From Puniceibacterium sediminis (lineage in GTDB: Bacteria > Pseudomonadota > Alphaproteobacteria > Rhodobacterales > Rhodobacteraceae), in contig NZ_FZNN01000001.1 of the NCBI RefSeq assembly GCF_900188035.1, positions 248,001-312,000 on the forward strand: a stretch of 64,000 nt of DNA. The letters are read 5' to 3'. Shown here one piece after another: positions 10,755-19,868 of this stretch. The notes under the pieces are model-generated. The model had not been told where the DNA came from. It searched no databases and saw nothing but the letters and a program-made list of their open reading frames with translations. Both the position numbers and the translations under genes were made by a program. Each line of letters begins with the position of its first letter. Within the stretch, counting starts at the first letter, position 1.

Positions 10755-11694
10755 CCTTCCCCCTGTACGCGGCACGCTGACGCCGGACCGACCTCTTTCT
10801 GATCTCACGTGGCTGCGCGTGGGCGGGCCTGCGGACTGGTTGTTCCAGCCTGCGGATCTGCCGGATTTGCAGGCGTTTCTGGCGGCGCTGGATCCCGAAA
10901 TTGCCGTCTTCCCCATGGGCGTCGGGTCGAACCTGATCGTGCGGGACGGCGGCTTGCGGGCCGTGGTCATCCGGATGGGGCGGGGGTTCAACGGTATCGA
11001 AATCAGCGACACCCGTGTCACCGCCGGTGTGGCCGCGCTTGATGCGCATGTGGCCAAGAAGGCGGCGGTCGAAGGCGTTGACCTGACCTTTTTGCGCACC
11101 ATTCCGGGGGCCATTGGCGGTGCGGTGCGGATGAATGCCGGCTGCTATGGATCATATGTCAGGGACGTGCTGGTTTCCGCGCAGGCCGTGACCCGCGACG
11201 GCGCACTGGTGACGCTGACGCCCGACGATCTGAACCTGCGCTACCGCCAAAGCGACCTGCCCGAAGGCTGGGTGCTGGTCAGCGCGACATTCGAGGCGCC
11301 GCGCGGCGAGCCTGCCGACCTTGCCGAGCGTATGGCCGCGCAGATCGCCAAGCGCGACGCGACCCAGCCGACAAAGGACCGTACCGCCGGCAGCACCTTT
11401 CGCAATCCGGCGGGGTTTTCCAGCACGGGGCGCGCGGATGATGTGCAGGACCTGAAGGCGTGGAAGGTCATCGACGACGCAGGCATGCGCGGCGCGCGCC
11501 GGGGCGGGGCGCAGATGAGCGAGATGCACAGCAATTTTCTGGTCAACACCGGCGGCGCGACGGCTGCCGATCTGGAAGCCTTGGGCGAAGAGGTCCGAAA
11601 AAAGGTTTACCAAAACTGCGGAATACAGTTACACTGGGAAATCATGCGGGTCGGTGAACCGGCGCGCGACGAAGAGGCCGCAAAAGGCCCTTGA
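10747..11694 (+). CDS. murB: UDP-N-acetylenolpyruvoylglucosamine reductase MurB
   Basis: FAD enzyme that reduces UDP-GlcNAc-enolpyruvate to UDP-MurNAc using NADPH. The protein is 315 residues. The FAD-binding stretch [12 protein letters not shown] is at 58-69 and [17 protein letters not shown] at 119-135. Likely catalytic residues are the arginine of RYRQSD (166), the serine of GSTFRNP (216) and the glutamate of HWEIMRVG (298). The lengths suggest the short (type II) MurB form. It overlaps the preceding small membrane protein gene and is followed by an 82-bp gap before ddl. Confidence 0.96.
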   Translation: MADLPPVRGTLTPDRPLSDLTWLRVGGPADWLFQPADLPDLQAFLAALDPEIAVFPMGVGSNLIVRDGGLRAVVIRMGRGFNGIEISDTRVTAGVAALDAHVAKKAAVEGVDLTFLRTIPGAIGGAVRMNAGCYGSYVRDVLVSAQAVTRDGALVTLTPDDLNLRYRQSDLPEGWVLVSATFEAPRGEPADLAERMAAQIAKRDATQPTKDRTAGSTFRNPAGFSSTGRADDVQDLKAWKVIDDAGMRGARRGGAQMSEMHSNFLVNTGGATAADLEALGEEVRKKVYQNCGIQLHWEIMRVGEPARDEEAAKGP

Positions 11695-11776
11695 AAGACC
11701 ATAAAAGACACGGCCACAGGCAGGCCGGACAGAACGATAAGGGCAACAAGCCCGGGACATATTGAGGCGTTTAGGG

Positions 11777-12691
11777 ATGTCGAGCAGGACATTCCCGAAA
11801 GTAGTGGTGTTGATGGGCGGCCCCTCGGCTGAGCGCGAGGTTTCGCTTAGCTCCGGGCAGGAATGCGCAACTGCTTTGCGGGACTACGGATATGATGTGA
11901 CCGAGGTCGATGCCGGCCCGGATCTGGTGCAGCGTCTGACGGACGCCGCGCCCGACGTCGTTTTCAACGCCCTGCATGGCCGCTGGGGCGAAGATGGCTG
12001 TGTTCAGGGCCTGCTGGAATGGCTGAAGATTCCCTATACGCATTCCGGTGTTCTGGCCTCGGCCCTTGCCATGGACAAGGAACGCAGCAAGCAGGTCTTC
12101 CGTGACGCCGGTCTGCCGGTGGTGCAAAGCCTGCTGGCCCCGCGTGACGACGTGCGCCGCACTCATGTCATGCCGCCGCCCTATGTGGTCAAACCGAACA
12201 ACGAAGGGTCGTCTGTCGGCGTCTACCTTGTGCAAGAGGCCGCCAACGGGCCGCCGCAGCTATCCGACGACATGCCCGAGACTGTCATGGTCGAGGCCTT
12301 TGCCCCGGGCCGCGAACTGACGACCACGGTGCTGGGCGACCGGGCGCTGACAGTCACCGATATCCTGACCGACGGCTGGTACGATTACGACGCGAAATAC
12401 AAACCGGGCGGGTCGCGCCATGTGGTCCCCGCCGAGGTCCCGCAGGAAATTTTTGATGCCTGTCTCGATTATGCTCTGCGCGCCCACCGTGCACTTGGCT
12501 GCCGCGGGATGAGCCGGACTGATTTTCGCTGGGATGAATCCCGCGGGCTGGCCGGGCTGATCCTGCTGGAAACCAACACCCAGCCGGGCATGACGCCGAC
12601 CTCTTTGTCACCCGAGCAGGGGCAGACGGTGGGAATTACATTCCCCGAGCTGTGTTCCTGGCTGGTGGAGGACGCGTCTTGCAACAGATAA
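11777..12691 (+). CDS. ddl: D-alanine-D-alanine ligase Ddl
   Basis: ATP-grasp ligase making the D-Ala-D-Ala dipeptide used by MurF. The ATG at 11777 (MSSRTFPKVVVLMGGPSAER) is preceded by GAGG with an 8-bp gap and gives 304 residues. An in-frame TTG at 11762 is less likely. Family motifs are MGGPSAEREVSL near the N-terminus, LHGRWGEDG, KPNNEGSSVGV (ATP-grasp loop) and the metal/product site LETNTQPGMTP. The last has LLET where EVN is common. The 3' end overlaps the ftsQ start. Confidence 0.96.
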   Translation: MSSRTFPKVVVLMGGPSAEREVSLSSGQECATALRDYGYDVTEVDAGPDLVQRLTDAAPDVVFNALHGRWGEDGCVQGLLEWLKIPYTHSGVLASALAMDKERSKQVFRDAGLPVVQSLLAPRDDVRRTHVMPPPYVVKPNNEGSSVGVYLVQEAANGPPQLSDDMPETVMVEAFAPGRELTTTVLGDRALTVTDILTDGWYDYDAKYKPGGSRHVVPAEVPQEIFDACLDYALRAHRALGCRGMSRTDFRWDESRGLAGLILLETNTQPGMTPTSLSPEQGQTVGITFPELCSWLVEDASCNR

Positions 12692-13545
12692 GCCGCGCCG
12701 ACCCCGCACCATCCCGCCTGCGTTACCGCATGCACCGGGTGATGCTGACGCCGCTTTATCGGATATTGCTGCGTGTCGGTCTGCCGCTTGCCATCGTCAT
12801 CGGGGGCACAGCCGCGTGGTTTTCGGTTCAGGCCAACCGCGACGTCGTTTTTGGCATGATCGCCAATGCCCGCGACGCGATCGAACACCGCCCCGAATTC
12901 ATGGTCAAGCTGATGGCCATCGACGGTGCCAGCGACAGCGTTGCCGAGGATATCCGCGAGATCCTGCCGGATGATTTCCCGGTGTCGTCCTTCGATATGG
13001 ATCTGGATGCCATGCGCGACACGGTTGTCGGTCTGGATGCCGTCGAAAGCGCGCGACTGCGTATCCGGCAGGGCGGGGTGCTGCAGGTCGATGTGGTCGA
13101 ACGGGTGCCGGTGGTGGTCTGGCGCAGCGATGTCGGGCTTGAGCTTCTGGATAAAAAGGGCGTGCATGTGGGGCCGGTCGCGCATCGCGCCAATCATGCA
13201 GAACTGCCGCTGATCGTCGGCGATGGCGCCGACGCAAACGTGAGCGAAGCACTGGCGCTGCTGGCGGCGGCGAAACCGCTCTGGCCGCGCCTGCGCGCCA
13301 TGCAGCGGATCGGAGAGCGGCGCTGGGACGTGGTGCTGGACCGGGATCAGCGCCTGCTGCTACCCGAATCCGGAGCGGTTCAGGCGCTGGAACGTGCGAT
13401 AGCGATGGACGAGGCGGTGGACCTGCTTGAACGGGATCTGCAGACGGTTGATCTGCGCCTGCCGCAGCGGCCCACCCTGCGGCTGACCGGACATGCGGTG
13501 CAGGAAATGTGGCAGATGAAGACGATGCAAACTGAGGGAAATTGA
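12679..13545 (+). CDS. ftsQ: Cell division protein FtsQ
   Basis: Bitopic inner-membrane divisome protein linking early and late division proteins. The best start is a TTG at 12679 with a GGAGGA ribosome-binding site 7 bp upstream, giving 288 residues and an N-terminus leading into PAPSRLRYRMHRVML. A GTG at 12652 in the same frame would lengthen it by nine residues. One membrane helix follows (about residues 33-52), then a POTRA-like domain and the FtsQ beta domain (VRLRIRQGG type segment, then LELLDKKGVHV). It overlaps ddl by 13 bp and ends directly before ftsA. Confidence 0.92.
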   Translation: MQQISRADPAPSRLRYRMHRVMLTPLYRILLRVGLPLAIVIGGTAAWFSVQANRDVVFGMIANARDAIEHRPEFMVKLMAIDGASDSVAEDIREILPDDFPVSSFDMDLDAMRDTVVGLDAVESARLRIRQGGVLQVDVVERVPVVVWRSDVGLELLDKKGVHVGPVAHRANHAELPLIVGDGADANVSEALALLAAAKPLWPRLRAMQRIGERRWDVVLDRDQRLLLPESGAVQALERAIAMDEAVDLLERDLQTVDLRLPQRPTLRLTGHAVQEMWQMKTMQTEGN

Positions 13546-14880
13546 ATGATCGAGCTGTATCAATCCCAGCGCGCAATGCGCAACATGCGCAAGGCCGCGA
13601 TGCAGCGGGGTGTAATCGCGGTCCTGGACGTCGGATCGTCCAAGATTGCCTGCCTCGTGCTGCGGTTCGACGGTTCGGAAAAGAGCGGCGAAAGCGACGG
13701 CATCGGGTCGCTGGCCGGGCAATCCGGGTTCCGCGTGATCGGCGCGGCGACGACCCGGTCGCGCGGCGTGCGCTTTGGCGAAATCAACGCCATGGGTGAA
13801 ACGGAACGTGCCATTCGCACTGCCGTTCAGGCGGCGCAGAAGATGGCCCAGATCCGGGTGGATCACGTGATTGCCTGCTTCTCGGGGGCGGGGCCTCGGT
13901 CATACGGGCTGGACGGCAAGGTCGATATCGAAGGCACCACAGTGTCCGAACAGGACATCGCCCGGGTGCTGTCTGCCTGCGACGTTCCGGAATTCGGCGA
14001 TGACCGCGAAATCCTGCACGCCCAGCCGGTGAATTTTGCGCTCGATCACCGCTCGGGTCTGGGCGATCCGCGTGGCCAGCTCGGTCAGACACTCAGCACC
14101 GACATGCACATGCTGACAGTGGACGGCATGGCGATCCAGAACCTCGCCCATTGCGTCAAGCGCTGCGATCTGGAACTGGCCGGCATCGCGTCGTCCGCCT
14201 ATGTCAGCGGCGTTTCGGCGCTGGTCGAGGATGAACAGGAACTCGGCGCGGCCTGTATCGACCTTGGTGGCGGTGCGACCGGTGTGTCGATCTTCATGAA
14301 GAAACACATGATCTATGCCGATGCGGTGCGCATGGGCGGCGATCACGTCACCGGCGACATATCGATGGGTCTGCAGGTGCCGATGGCGACCGCCGAACGG
14401 ATCAAGACATTCTACGGCGGCGTGGTTGCCACCGGCATGGATGACCGCGAGATGATCGAAATCGGCGGCGACACTGGCGACTGGCACCACGACAGGCGCA
14501 CTGTCAGCCGGGCCGAACTGATCGGCATCATGCGCCCCCGGGTCGAAGAGATCCTCGAAGAGGTGCGCGCCCGTCTGGATGCGGCCGGCTTTGAACACCT
14601 GCCCAGCCAACAGATCGTGCTGACCGGTGGCGGGTCGCAAATCCCCGGCCTTGACGGTCTGGCCAGCAAGATCCTTGGCCAGCAGGTCCGTCTGGGGCGC
14701 CCGATGCGCGTGCACGGCCTGCCGCAGGCCGCGACAGGCCCGGGCTTTGCGAGCGCGGTGGGGCTGTGCCTGTTCGCGGCGCATCCGCAGGACGAATGGT
14801 GGGATTTCGAAATTCCGGTCGAACGCTATCCCGCACGCTCGCTCAAACGGGCGGTCAAATGGTTCCGCGACAACTGGTAG
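13546..14880 (+). CDS. ftsA: Cell division protein FtsA
   Basis: Actin-like ATPase that anchors FtsZ filaments to the membrane. It has 444 residues. Phosphate-1 motif is VLDVGSSKIA (about 26-35), phosphate-2 CIDLGGGATGVSIF (about 242-255) and adenosine motif VLTGGGSQIPGL (about 361-372). The C-terminus (SLKRAVKWFRDNW) has the basic-aromatic character of the FtsA amphipathic membrane-targeting helix. The ATG follows the ftsQ stop without a gap, and GAGGGA lies within the ftsQ 3' end. It is separated from ftsZ by an inserted exported-protein gene. Confidence 0.97.
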   Translation: MIELYQSQRAMRNMRKAAMQRGVIAVLDVGSSKIACLVLRFDGSEKSGESDGIGSLAGQSGFRVIGAATTRSRGVRFGEINAMGETERAIRTAVQAAQKMAQIRVDHVIACFSGAGPRSYGLDGKVDIEGTTVSEQDIARVLSACDVPEFGDDREILHAQPVNFALDHRSGLGDPRGQLGQTLSTDMHMLTVDGMAIQNLAHCVKRCDLELAGIASSAYVSGVSALVEDEQELGAACIDLGGGATGVSIFMKKHMIYADAVRMGGDHVTGDISMGLQVPMATAERIKTFYGGVVATGMDDREMIEIGGDTGDWHHDRRTVSRAELIGIMRPRVEEILEEVRARLDAAGFEHLPSQQIVLTGGGSQIPGLDGLASKILGQQVRLGRPMRVHGLPQAATGPGFASAVGLCLFAAHPQDEWWDFEIPVERYPARSLKRAVKWFRDNW

Positions 14881-14993
14881 GAGTGTTCGCGATTCAATCG
14901 AGGGCGTTTCCATAGAATTGGACGCCTTCGGACCCAACTTTGCCGCAATCACCTGACAACAGGCTCCAGTATATCTAGTATTGGAGTTTTAAA

Positions 14994-15596
14994 ATGAGCG
15001 TGTTCAACGCCATTATTGCGGCTGTTATGCTTGCTTTGCCGATGGCGACCCAGGCAGCTACAGTCTCCTACGGTGGTACCAAGGTTGGTGATGGAGCAGG
15101 GATCAACGCGTATACGGGTGTATCCGTTGCGTCAAATCACAGCTCCTACGCCAAAGATTCGACAGAGATCTCGTCAGACTGGGTCTGGATCGACGATCCG
15201 TTTTCGGTCAACACGGCACGTTATTCGTTTCAGTTCGACCTGACCGGGTACGATGTCACCACGGCCAGCCTTTCCGGCATGTGGGGCGTCGACAACTATG
15301 GTGCGATCTACCTGAACGGCAGCGAAATCGCTACGCTGAGTAAATACAACACCAGCAACTTTACCACGATGACGGCATACGGGACGTCTATGTCCAGCCT
15401 GTTTCAGGGTGGCGTCAATACGCTGACCTTTGCCCTGCGGGATGAAACCAGGGTGAACGACGGCGGTCGCGCGGCTTTCCGGGCGACAGCTTCGGTGATC
15501 GCCGATGTTGCTCCAGTGCCATTGTCGACAAGCGCGCTGTTTTTGTTGATTGGCGTCGCGGCAGCGGTCGTGCTGCGCCGCAGGCAGCGCTCTTAA
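14994..15596 (+). CDS. Exported protein with VPLPA/PEP-CTERM-type sorting tail
   Basis: A 200-residue protein with an N-terminal signal peptide (MSVFNAIIAAVMLALPMATQA, likely cleavage after residue 21 or 22) and a beta-rich, low-charge middle. It ends in a tripartite tail: APVPLSTSAL, a hydrophobic helix, then RRRQRS. This is the form of VPLPA-CTERM/PEP-CTERM signals processed by exosortase-type enzymes, so the mature protein is probably moved to the outside of the outer membrane. It lies alone between ftsA and ftsZ, has visibly lower G+C than both, and is followed by its own hairpin. The body family and function are not recognised. Confidence 0.8.
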   Translation: MSVFNAIIAAVMLALPMATQAATVSYGGTKVGDGAGINAYTGVSVASNHSSYAKDSTEISSDWVWIDDPFSVNTARYSFQFDLTGYDVTTASLSGMWGVDNYGAIYLNGSEIATLSKYNTSNFTTMTAYGTSMSSLFQGGVNTLTFALRDETRVNDGGRAAFRATASVIADVAPVPLSTSALFLLIGVAAAVVLRRRQRS

Positions 15597-15619
15597 ATCC
15601 ACCCACTGATGACAAGACC

Positions 15620-15646
15620 AAAGCCGGTCCTTCGCGGGCCGGCTTT
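15620..15646 (+). terminator. Hairpin after the sorting-signal gene
   Basis: Arms AAAGCCGGTCC (15620-15630) and GGGCCGGCTTT (15636-15646) pair over 11 bp with one T-G wobble and a 5-nt loop. The descending arm ends in TTT. It lies 24 bp after the stop of the exported protein and probably ends its transcript. Confidence 0.7.
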
Positions 15647-15999
15647 CCTGCGTGTGCGGACAATCGCCAGCGACGTCGCTTTGCCGAAGAAACCGGATGA
15701 CATTCCGTCGCTAATAGGCGATCTTGGGTCAGCGCCCGTCAGAGGCGCAGTGCATAGCACATAATGAGGCGAAATCCGGTCGAGCAGCGACCATCGAACA
15801 CAAGCAGATTTTTAGCGCGCCCGGCGGATGTCCGGGGGTGCCTGTAGTGGTGCGCTGTAGTTGGGCCACCACAATTAGTCTTGACGCCCCGTTACTGGTG
15901 TATTTCCGCCCAAAGCCCCCACAAATTGTGCCTTTTTTAGATATTTTGCGTGACGTGACCGCCCCGGCGGGTTAGATTTCCTAAAACCTATGGCAGCAA

Positions 16000-16014
16000 G
16001 CCCGAAAAACGGGC
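16000..16014 (+). promoter_or_regulatory. Small hairpin in ftsZ leader
   Basis: Perfect inverted repeat GCCCG-AAAAA-CGGGC 25-39 bp upstream of the ftsZ ATG. Size, A-rich loop and distance to the start closely match the hairpin in the ftsW leader (6624-6637). It could affect mRNA stability or ribosome access; this is inferred from position only. Confidence 0.45.
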
Positions 16015-16038
16015 GGTTAATACAGGCGGAAATTTTAC

Positions 16039-17670
16039 ATGGCACTCAACCTTACTATGCCCGGACAAGAAGACCTGAAACCTCGGATCACGGTGTTCGG
16101 CGTAGGGGGTGCCGGTGGTAACGCGGTCAACAACATGATCGAAAAGGAACTGGACGGCGTCGATTTCGTCGTCGCCAACACCGACGCTCAGGCGCTGCAG
16201 CAGTCCAAGTCGGTGTCAAAGGTTCAGCTTGGTGTGAAAGTCACCGAAGGTCTTGGGGCAGGGGCCCGCGCAAGCGTTGGCGCCGCCGCAGCCGAAGAAA
16301 GCATCGAACAGATCGTCGATCATCTGGCCGGGGCACACATGTGTTTCATCACCGCCGGCATGGGCGGTGGCACCGGAACCGGCGCCGCGCCGATCATCGC
16401 GCAGGCCGCGCGGGAACTTGGCGTTCTGACCGTCGGCGTCGTGACCAAGCCCTTCCAGTTTGAGGGCAACAAGCGCATGAAGCAGGCCGAGGCCGGCGTC
16501 GAAGCGCTCCAGAAGGTTGTCGACACGCTGATCATCATTCCGAACCAGAACCTGTTCCGTCTGGCGAATGAAAAGACCACCTTTACCGAAGCCTTCTCTC
16601 TGGCAGACGATGTCCTCTATCAGGGCGTCAAGGGCGTGACTGACCTGATGGTCCGTCCGGGCCTGATCAACCTCGACTTTGCCGACGTTCGCGCCGTGAT
16701 GGACGAAATGGGCAAGGCGATGATGGGCACGGGCGAAGCCGAGGGCGAAGATCGCGCCATCCAGGCCGCCGAAAAGGCCATCGCGAACCCGCTGCTCGAC
16801 GAAATCAGCCTGCGTGGCGCACGGGGTGTTCTCATCAACATCACCGGCGGGCACGACCTCACCCTGTTCGAACTCGACGAAGCCGCCAACCGCATCCGCG
16901 AAGAAGTCGATGCAGATGCGAACATCATCGTCGGCTCGACCCTCGACGCCTCGATGGAAGGCCGGATGCGCGTCAGCGTTGTGGCCACTGGCATCGACGC
17001 AATGGATGTGAACACCGAAGTTCCCGTGCCGCGCCGTTCGCTGGCTCAGCCGCTCAAGCAGCAGGCTCATGAGGTTCCCGCCGCTCCGGTCGCCAAGCCG
17101 CAGCCTGTTGCGGCCCAGAAGGTCGAGCCTGAGTACGAGGAAGAAGAGCCCTCGCTGTTCGAAGGCATGGCCGGCGCGCAGCGTCATCAGGAAGAAGTGT
17201 TCGAGGAAGACGAGCAGTACGAAGAGGTTGCAGCCCAGGATGACGGCCTGCCGCCCCCGGCCTACAAGCCGAAAGTAGCCCAGTTCCAGCCCCGTTCCGA
17301 AATCGAGGCCGAGCCGGATACCTTTGTCGCGCCCCGTGCTCCGGCCCCCGGCACGCCGTCGGCTGAAACGATGGCGCGTCTTCAGGCCGCTGCCGCGCGC
17401 ACCCGTCCGAACCAGCCGCAGGGCATGGGACGTTCGGCCGCCCCCGCACCGCAAGAACCCGCCGAAAGCGACCGCAATCCGCGCTTTGGCATCAATTCAC
17501 TGATCAACCGCATGACTGGCCATGGACAAGAGGCGCAAGCCCCCCGCCGTCAACAGCCGCCGGTTCAGACCCGCAAGCAGCTGCAGCCGGACCCGATGAT
17601 CGATCAGGAAACCGACGCAGATCAGGAGCGGATTGAAATCCCCGCCTTCCTGCGGCGTCAGGCAAACTGA
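16039..17670 (+). CDS. ftsZ: Cell division protein FtsZ
   Basis: Tubulin-like GTPase that forms the division ring. It is 543 residues, long because of an extended linker typical of alphaproteobacteria. The N-terminal GTPase domain has [13 protein letters not shown] (21-33) and the tubulin signature GGGTGTG (109-115), followed by NLDFADVR of the T7/synergy region. Residues from about 330 to 525 are an acidic and proline/glutamine-rich linker. The C-terminal peptide [12 protein letters not shown] (532-543) is the binding site for FtsA and other partners. A strong terminator follows at 17704. Confidence 0.98.
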   Translation: MALNLTMPGQEDLKPRITVFGVGGAGGNAVNNMIEKELDGVDFVVANTDAQALQQSKSVSKVQLGVKVTEGLGAGARASVGAAAAEESIEQIVDHLAGAHMCFITAGMGGGTGTGAAPIIAQAARELGVLTVGVVTKPFQFEGNKRMKQAEAGVEALQKVVDTLIIIPNQNLFRLANEKTTFTEAFSLADDVLYQGVKGVTDLMVRPGLINLDFADVRAVMDEMGKAMMGTGEAEGEDRAIQAAEKAIANPLLDEISLRGARGVLINITGGHDLTLFELDEAANRIREEVDADANIIVGSTLDASMEGRMRVSVVATGIDAMDVNTEVPVPRRSLAQPLKQQAHEVPAAPVAKPQPVAAQKVEPEYEEEEPSLFEGMAGAQRHQEEVFEEDEQYEEVAAQDDGLPPPAYKPKVAQFQPRSEIEAEPDTFVAPRAPAPGTPSAETMARLQAAAARTRPNQPQGMGRSAAPAPQEPAESDRNPRFGINSLINRMTGHGQEAQAPRRQQPPVQTRKQLQPDPMIDQETDADQERIEIPAFLRRQAN

Positions 17671-17703
17671 ACCAAGTCGTTCAGACTGAACACGATGTTA
17701 CAG

Positions 17704-17734
17704 AAACGCCTCCGAATTTCGGGGGCGTTTTTTT
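17704..17734 (+). terminator. Intrinsic terminator of ftsZ
   Basis: Arms AAACGCCTCCGA (17704-17715) and TCGGGGGCGTTT (17719-17730) pair with one wobble around a 3-nt loop, then a T run to 17734. This is a classic Rho-independent terminator and closes the dcw transcript before lpxC. Confidence 0.9.
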
Positions 17735-17914
17735 GTTTTATATCAGCCTATTGCGTGGTGATCTTTAGCGTTGCGCGGGGATGCGCCGACGCAGTGCACG
17801 GTGATGTTTCAGAACGTTGCAATCTTTGATTTGAGACAACAGAGGTGACCCTTTAATTAGTTTCAGAGCGTTAACGGGCTATAAACGTTTTCGCCTAGCC
17901 GTAAGGATTAAGCC

Positions 17915-18838
17915 GTGCAGACCACTATCAGATCAGCGATCTCATTTTCAGGTGTCGGACTCCACTCCGGCAAACCCGCGCGTCTGACCATTCGTCCTGC
18001 CTCGGCCGAATACGGCGTCTGGTTCAAGCGTACGGATATTGCCGTTGGCGATGCCATGGTGCCCGCCCGCTGGGACGCGACCGAACATACACCGCTTTGC
18101 ACACGCATCTTCAACCGCGTCGGCGTGTCTGTCTCGACCATCGAACATGTGATGGCCGCGCTGGTCGGCTGCGGTGTGCACAACGCCCTGATTGAAATCG
18201 ACGGCCCCGAAGTGCCGATCCTTGACGGATCCGCCGCCCCCTTTGTGCGCGGCATTCTGGACCGTGGTGTTCGTGATCTTGATACCGAAGTGCGCGTCAT
18301 CGAAATTCTGGCACCTGTCGAGGTCAGAACCGATCAGGGCTGGGCGCGGCTCGAACCCGGGTCGGGTGGCCTGACGATGGATTTCCACATCGATTTTGCC
18401 GACAAGGCGATCGGAACGCAGAACATGTCGCTTGATCTGCGCAACGGCACCTTTGTGCGCGAATTGTGCGACAGCCGCACCTTCTGCCGTCAGGCGGATG
18501 TGGACGCGATGCGCGAACAGGGTCTGGCGCTTGGTGGCACGATGAACAATGCCGTGGTCGTCGATGGCGACAAGGTGCTCAGCCCCGGTGGCCTGCGCCA
18601 TCCGGACGAAGCCGTGCGCCACAAGATGCTGGATGCGCTGGGGGATCTGGCCCTGGCCGGTGCGCCCATCCTGGGCCATTACACCGGCCACAAGGCGGGA
18701 CACACCCTGACAAACCTGCTGCTGCGCAAACTGTTCAGCACGCCGGGGGCCTTCCGGATGTCCGCCGTATCCGCCGAAACCGCGGCGCGTCTGCCCGGTG
18801 CCGGCGTCAACCGTCACGAGATTCCGGCAGTCGCCTGA
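17915..18838 (+). CDS. lpxC: UDP-3-O-acyl-GlcNAc deacetylase LpxC
   Basis: Zinc hydrolase catalysing the committed step of lipid A synthesis. It is 307 residues from a GTG start at 17915 with GTAAGGA upstream. The N-terminus ISFSGVGLHSGKPA and IDGPEVPILDGSAAPF are family signatures. Expected zinc ligands are visible as H78 (STIEHVMAA), H236 and D240 (HKMLDALGDL), with catalytic H263 in GHKAGH. The 244 bp between the ftsZ terminator and this gene is AT-rich and likely holds its promoter. Its position next to ftsZ matches many proteobacteria. Confidence 0.97.
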   Translation: MQTTIRSAISFSGVGLHSGKPARLTIRPASAEYGVWFKRTDIAVGDAMVPARWDATEHTPLCTRIFNRVGVSVSTIEHVMAALVGCGVHNALIEIDGPEVPILDGSAAPFVRGILDRGVRDLDTEVRVIEILAPVEVRTDQGWARLEPGSGGLTMDFHIDFADKAIGTQNMSLDLRNGTFVRELCDSRTFCRQADVDAMREQGLALGGTMNNAVVVDGDKVLSPGGLRHPDEAVRHKMLDALGDLALAGAPILGHYTGHKAGHTLTNLLLRKLFSTPGAFRMSAVSAETAARLPGAGVNRHEIPAVA

Positions 18839-18877
18839 ACCGTTCGGTATAGCTTCTGACATTGGGTCAGCGGAAAA

Positions 18878-18900
18878 CGGTGCAAAGGCGTTTTGCACCG
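18878..18900 (+). terminator. Hairpin downstream of lpxC
   Basis: Perfect 9-bp arms CGGTGCAAA (18878-18886) and TTTGCACCG (18892-18900) around a 5-nt loop, followed by GAATTTTC. It lies 40 bp after the lpxC stop and 75 bp before bamD, fitting an lpxC terminator although the T tract is short. Confidence 0.65.
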
Positions 18901-18974
18901 GAATTTTCTGTGCTAGGACCGGTGGCAATAGCGGGGCCCGGGGTCCTGCAATACGCAATCAAGGGTGAGCAGGC

Positions 18975-19829
18975 ATGACAGGCGGCAGGTCGCGACTTTC
19001 TGTGATCGGGGCAGTTCTGGTAATGGGCCTGGTGTCGGCCTGTGGCGACCGTGGTGCCACAACCAGCCTGGGCCGAAATCCCGAACTCGAAAATTTCACA
19101 GCTGAACAGATCTATGAGCGGGGCGAGTTCGAACTGAACCGCAACGATCCGACTCAGGCAGCCTTCTACTTTGGCGAGATCGAGCGTCTTTACCCCTATT
19201 CGGACTGGGGCAAACGCGCGCTGATCATGCAGGCCTTTGCCTACCATCGTGACAAGGACTACGAAAACAGCCGTTCCGCCGCGCAGCGCTATATCGACTT
19301 CTATCCGCTTGAAGACGATGCCGCCTATGCGCAGTACCTGCTGGCGCTGTCCTACTATGACCAGATCGAAGAGGTCGGCCGCGATCAGGGGCTGACCTTT
19401 CAGGCGCTGCAGAGCCTGCGCACCGTGATCGAACGCTATCCCGACAGCGAATATGCCCGCTCGTCGATTCTCAAATTCGATCTGGCTTTCGATCACCTTG
19501 CCGGCAAGGAGATGGAGATCGGGCGCTATTATCTCAAGCGCAAGAACTACGCCGCCGCCGTCAACCGGTTCCGCGTCGTGGTCGAAGATTTCCAGACCAC
19601 CTCGCATACCGCAGAGGCGCTGCACCGTCTGGTGGAAAGCTACCTGTCACTGGGGCTGACCGAAGAGGCGCAGGCCGCTGGTGCGATTCTGGGCTACAAC
19701 TATCAGTCCACCGAATGGTATCAGGACAGCTACAAGCTGCTGACCGGGCGCGGGCTTGAACTGAAGGCGTCGGGCAACAACTGGCTGTCCAAGATTTATC
19801 GCCAGATGATCAAAGGGCAGTGGCTCTAG
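18975..19829 (+). CDS. bamD: Outer-membrane assembly lipoprotein BamD
   Basis: Periplasmic lipoprotein of the BAM complex that inserts beta-barrel proteins into the outer membrane. The 284-residue protein has a lipoprotein signal with lipobox VSAC, the modified cysteine being C23. It continues with TPR-like repeats: ENFTAEQIYERGEFELNRNDPTQAAFYFGEIERLYP, read in parts, and RSAAQRYIDFYP are the usual YfiO/ComL repeats. The FQALQSLRTVIERYPDSEYA segment is well conserved. It lies between lpxC and recN, an order often seen in Rhodobacterales. Confidence 0.94.
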   Translation: MTGGRSRLSVIGAVLVMGLVSACGDRGATTSLGRNPELENFTAEQIYERGEFELNRNDPTQAAFYFGEIERLYPYSDWGKRALIMQAFAYHRDKDYENSRSAAQRYIDFYPLEDDAAYAQYLLALSYYDQIEEVGRDQGLTFQALQSLRTVIERYPDSEYARSSILKFDLAFDHLAGKEMEIGRYYLKRKNYAAAVNRFRVVVEDFQTTSHTAEALHRLVESYLSLGLTEEAQAAGAILGYNYQSTEWYQDSYKLLTGRGLELKASGNNWLSKIYRQMIKGQWL

Positions 19830-19833
19830 GTTC

Positions 19834-19854
19834 GGGACGGGCATTCGCCGTCCC
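19834..19854 (+). terminator. Hairpin between bamD and recN
   Basis: Arms GGGACGG (19834-19840) and CCGTCCC (19848-19854) form a 7-bp stem 4 bp after the bamD stop. There is no T tract, so termination is uncertain. The recN ATG lies 15 bp downstream. Confidence 0.4.
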
Positions 19855-19868
19855 CGGGGGAACGTTCC

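Larger units (their letters stand above)
15597..16038 (+). other. 442-bp gap before ftsZ: terminator and ftsZ leader
   Basis: Apart from the hairpin at 15620-15646 and the leader hairpin at 16000-16014, no gene is supported. An open frame at 15724-15975 has no ribosome-binding site and an unconvincing composition. The region from about 15840 is relatively AT-rich (TTGACG at 15881, several T runs near 15930-15950) and most likely carries the ftsZ promoters. I cannot fix a -35/-10 pair with confidence. Confidence 0.5.

Noticed and set aside
15724-15975. An 83-codon frame upstream of ftsZ
   Set aside because: No ribosome-binding site, poor codon bias, and it overlaps the probable ftsZ promoter region.
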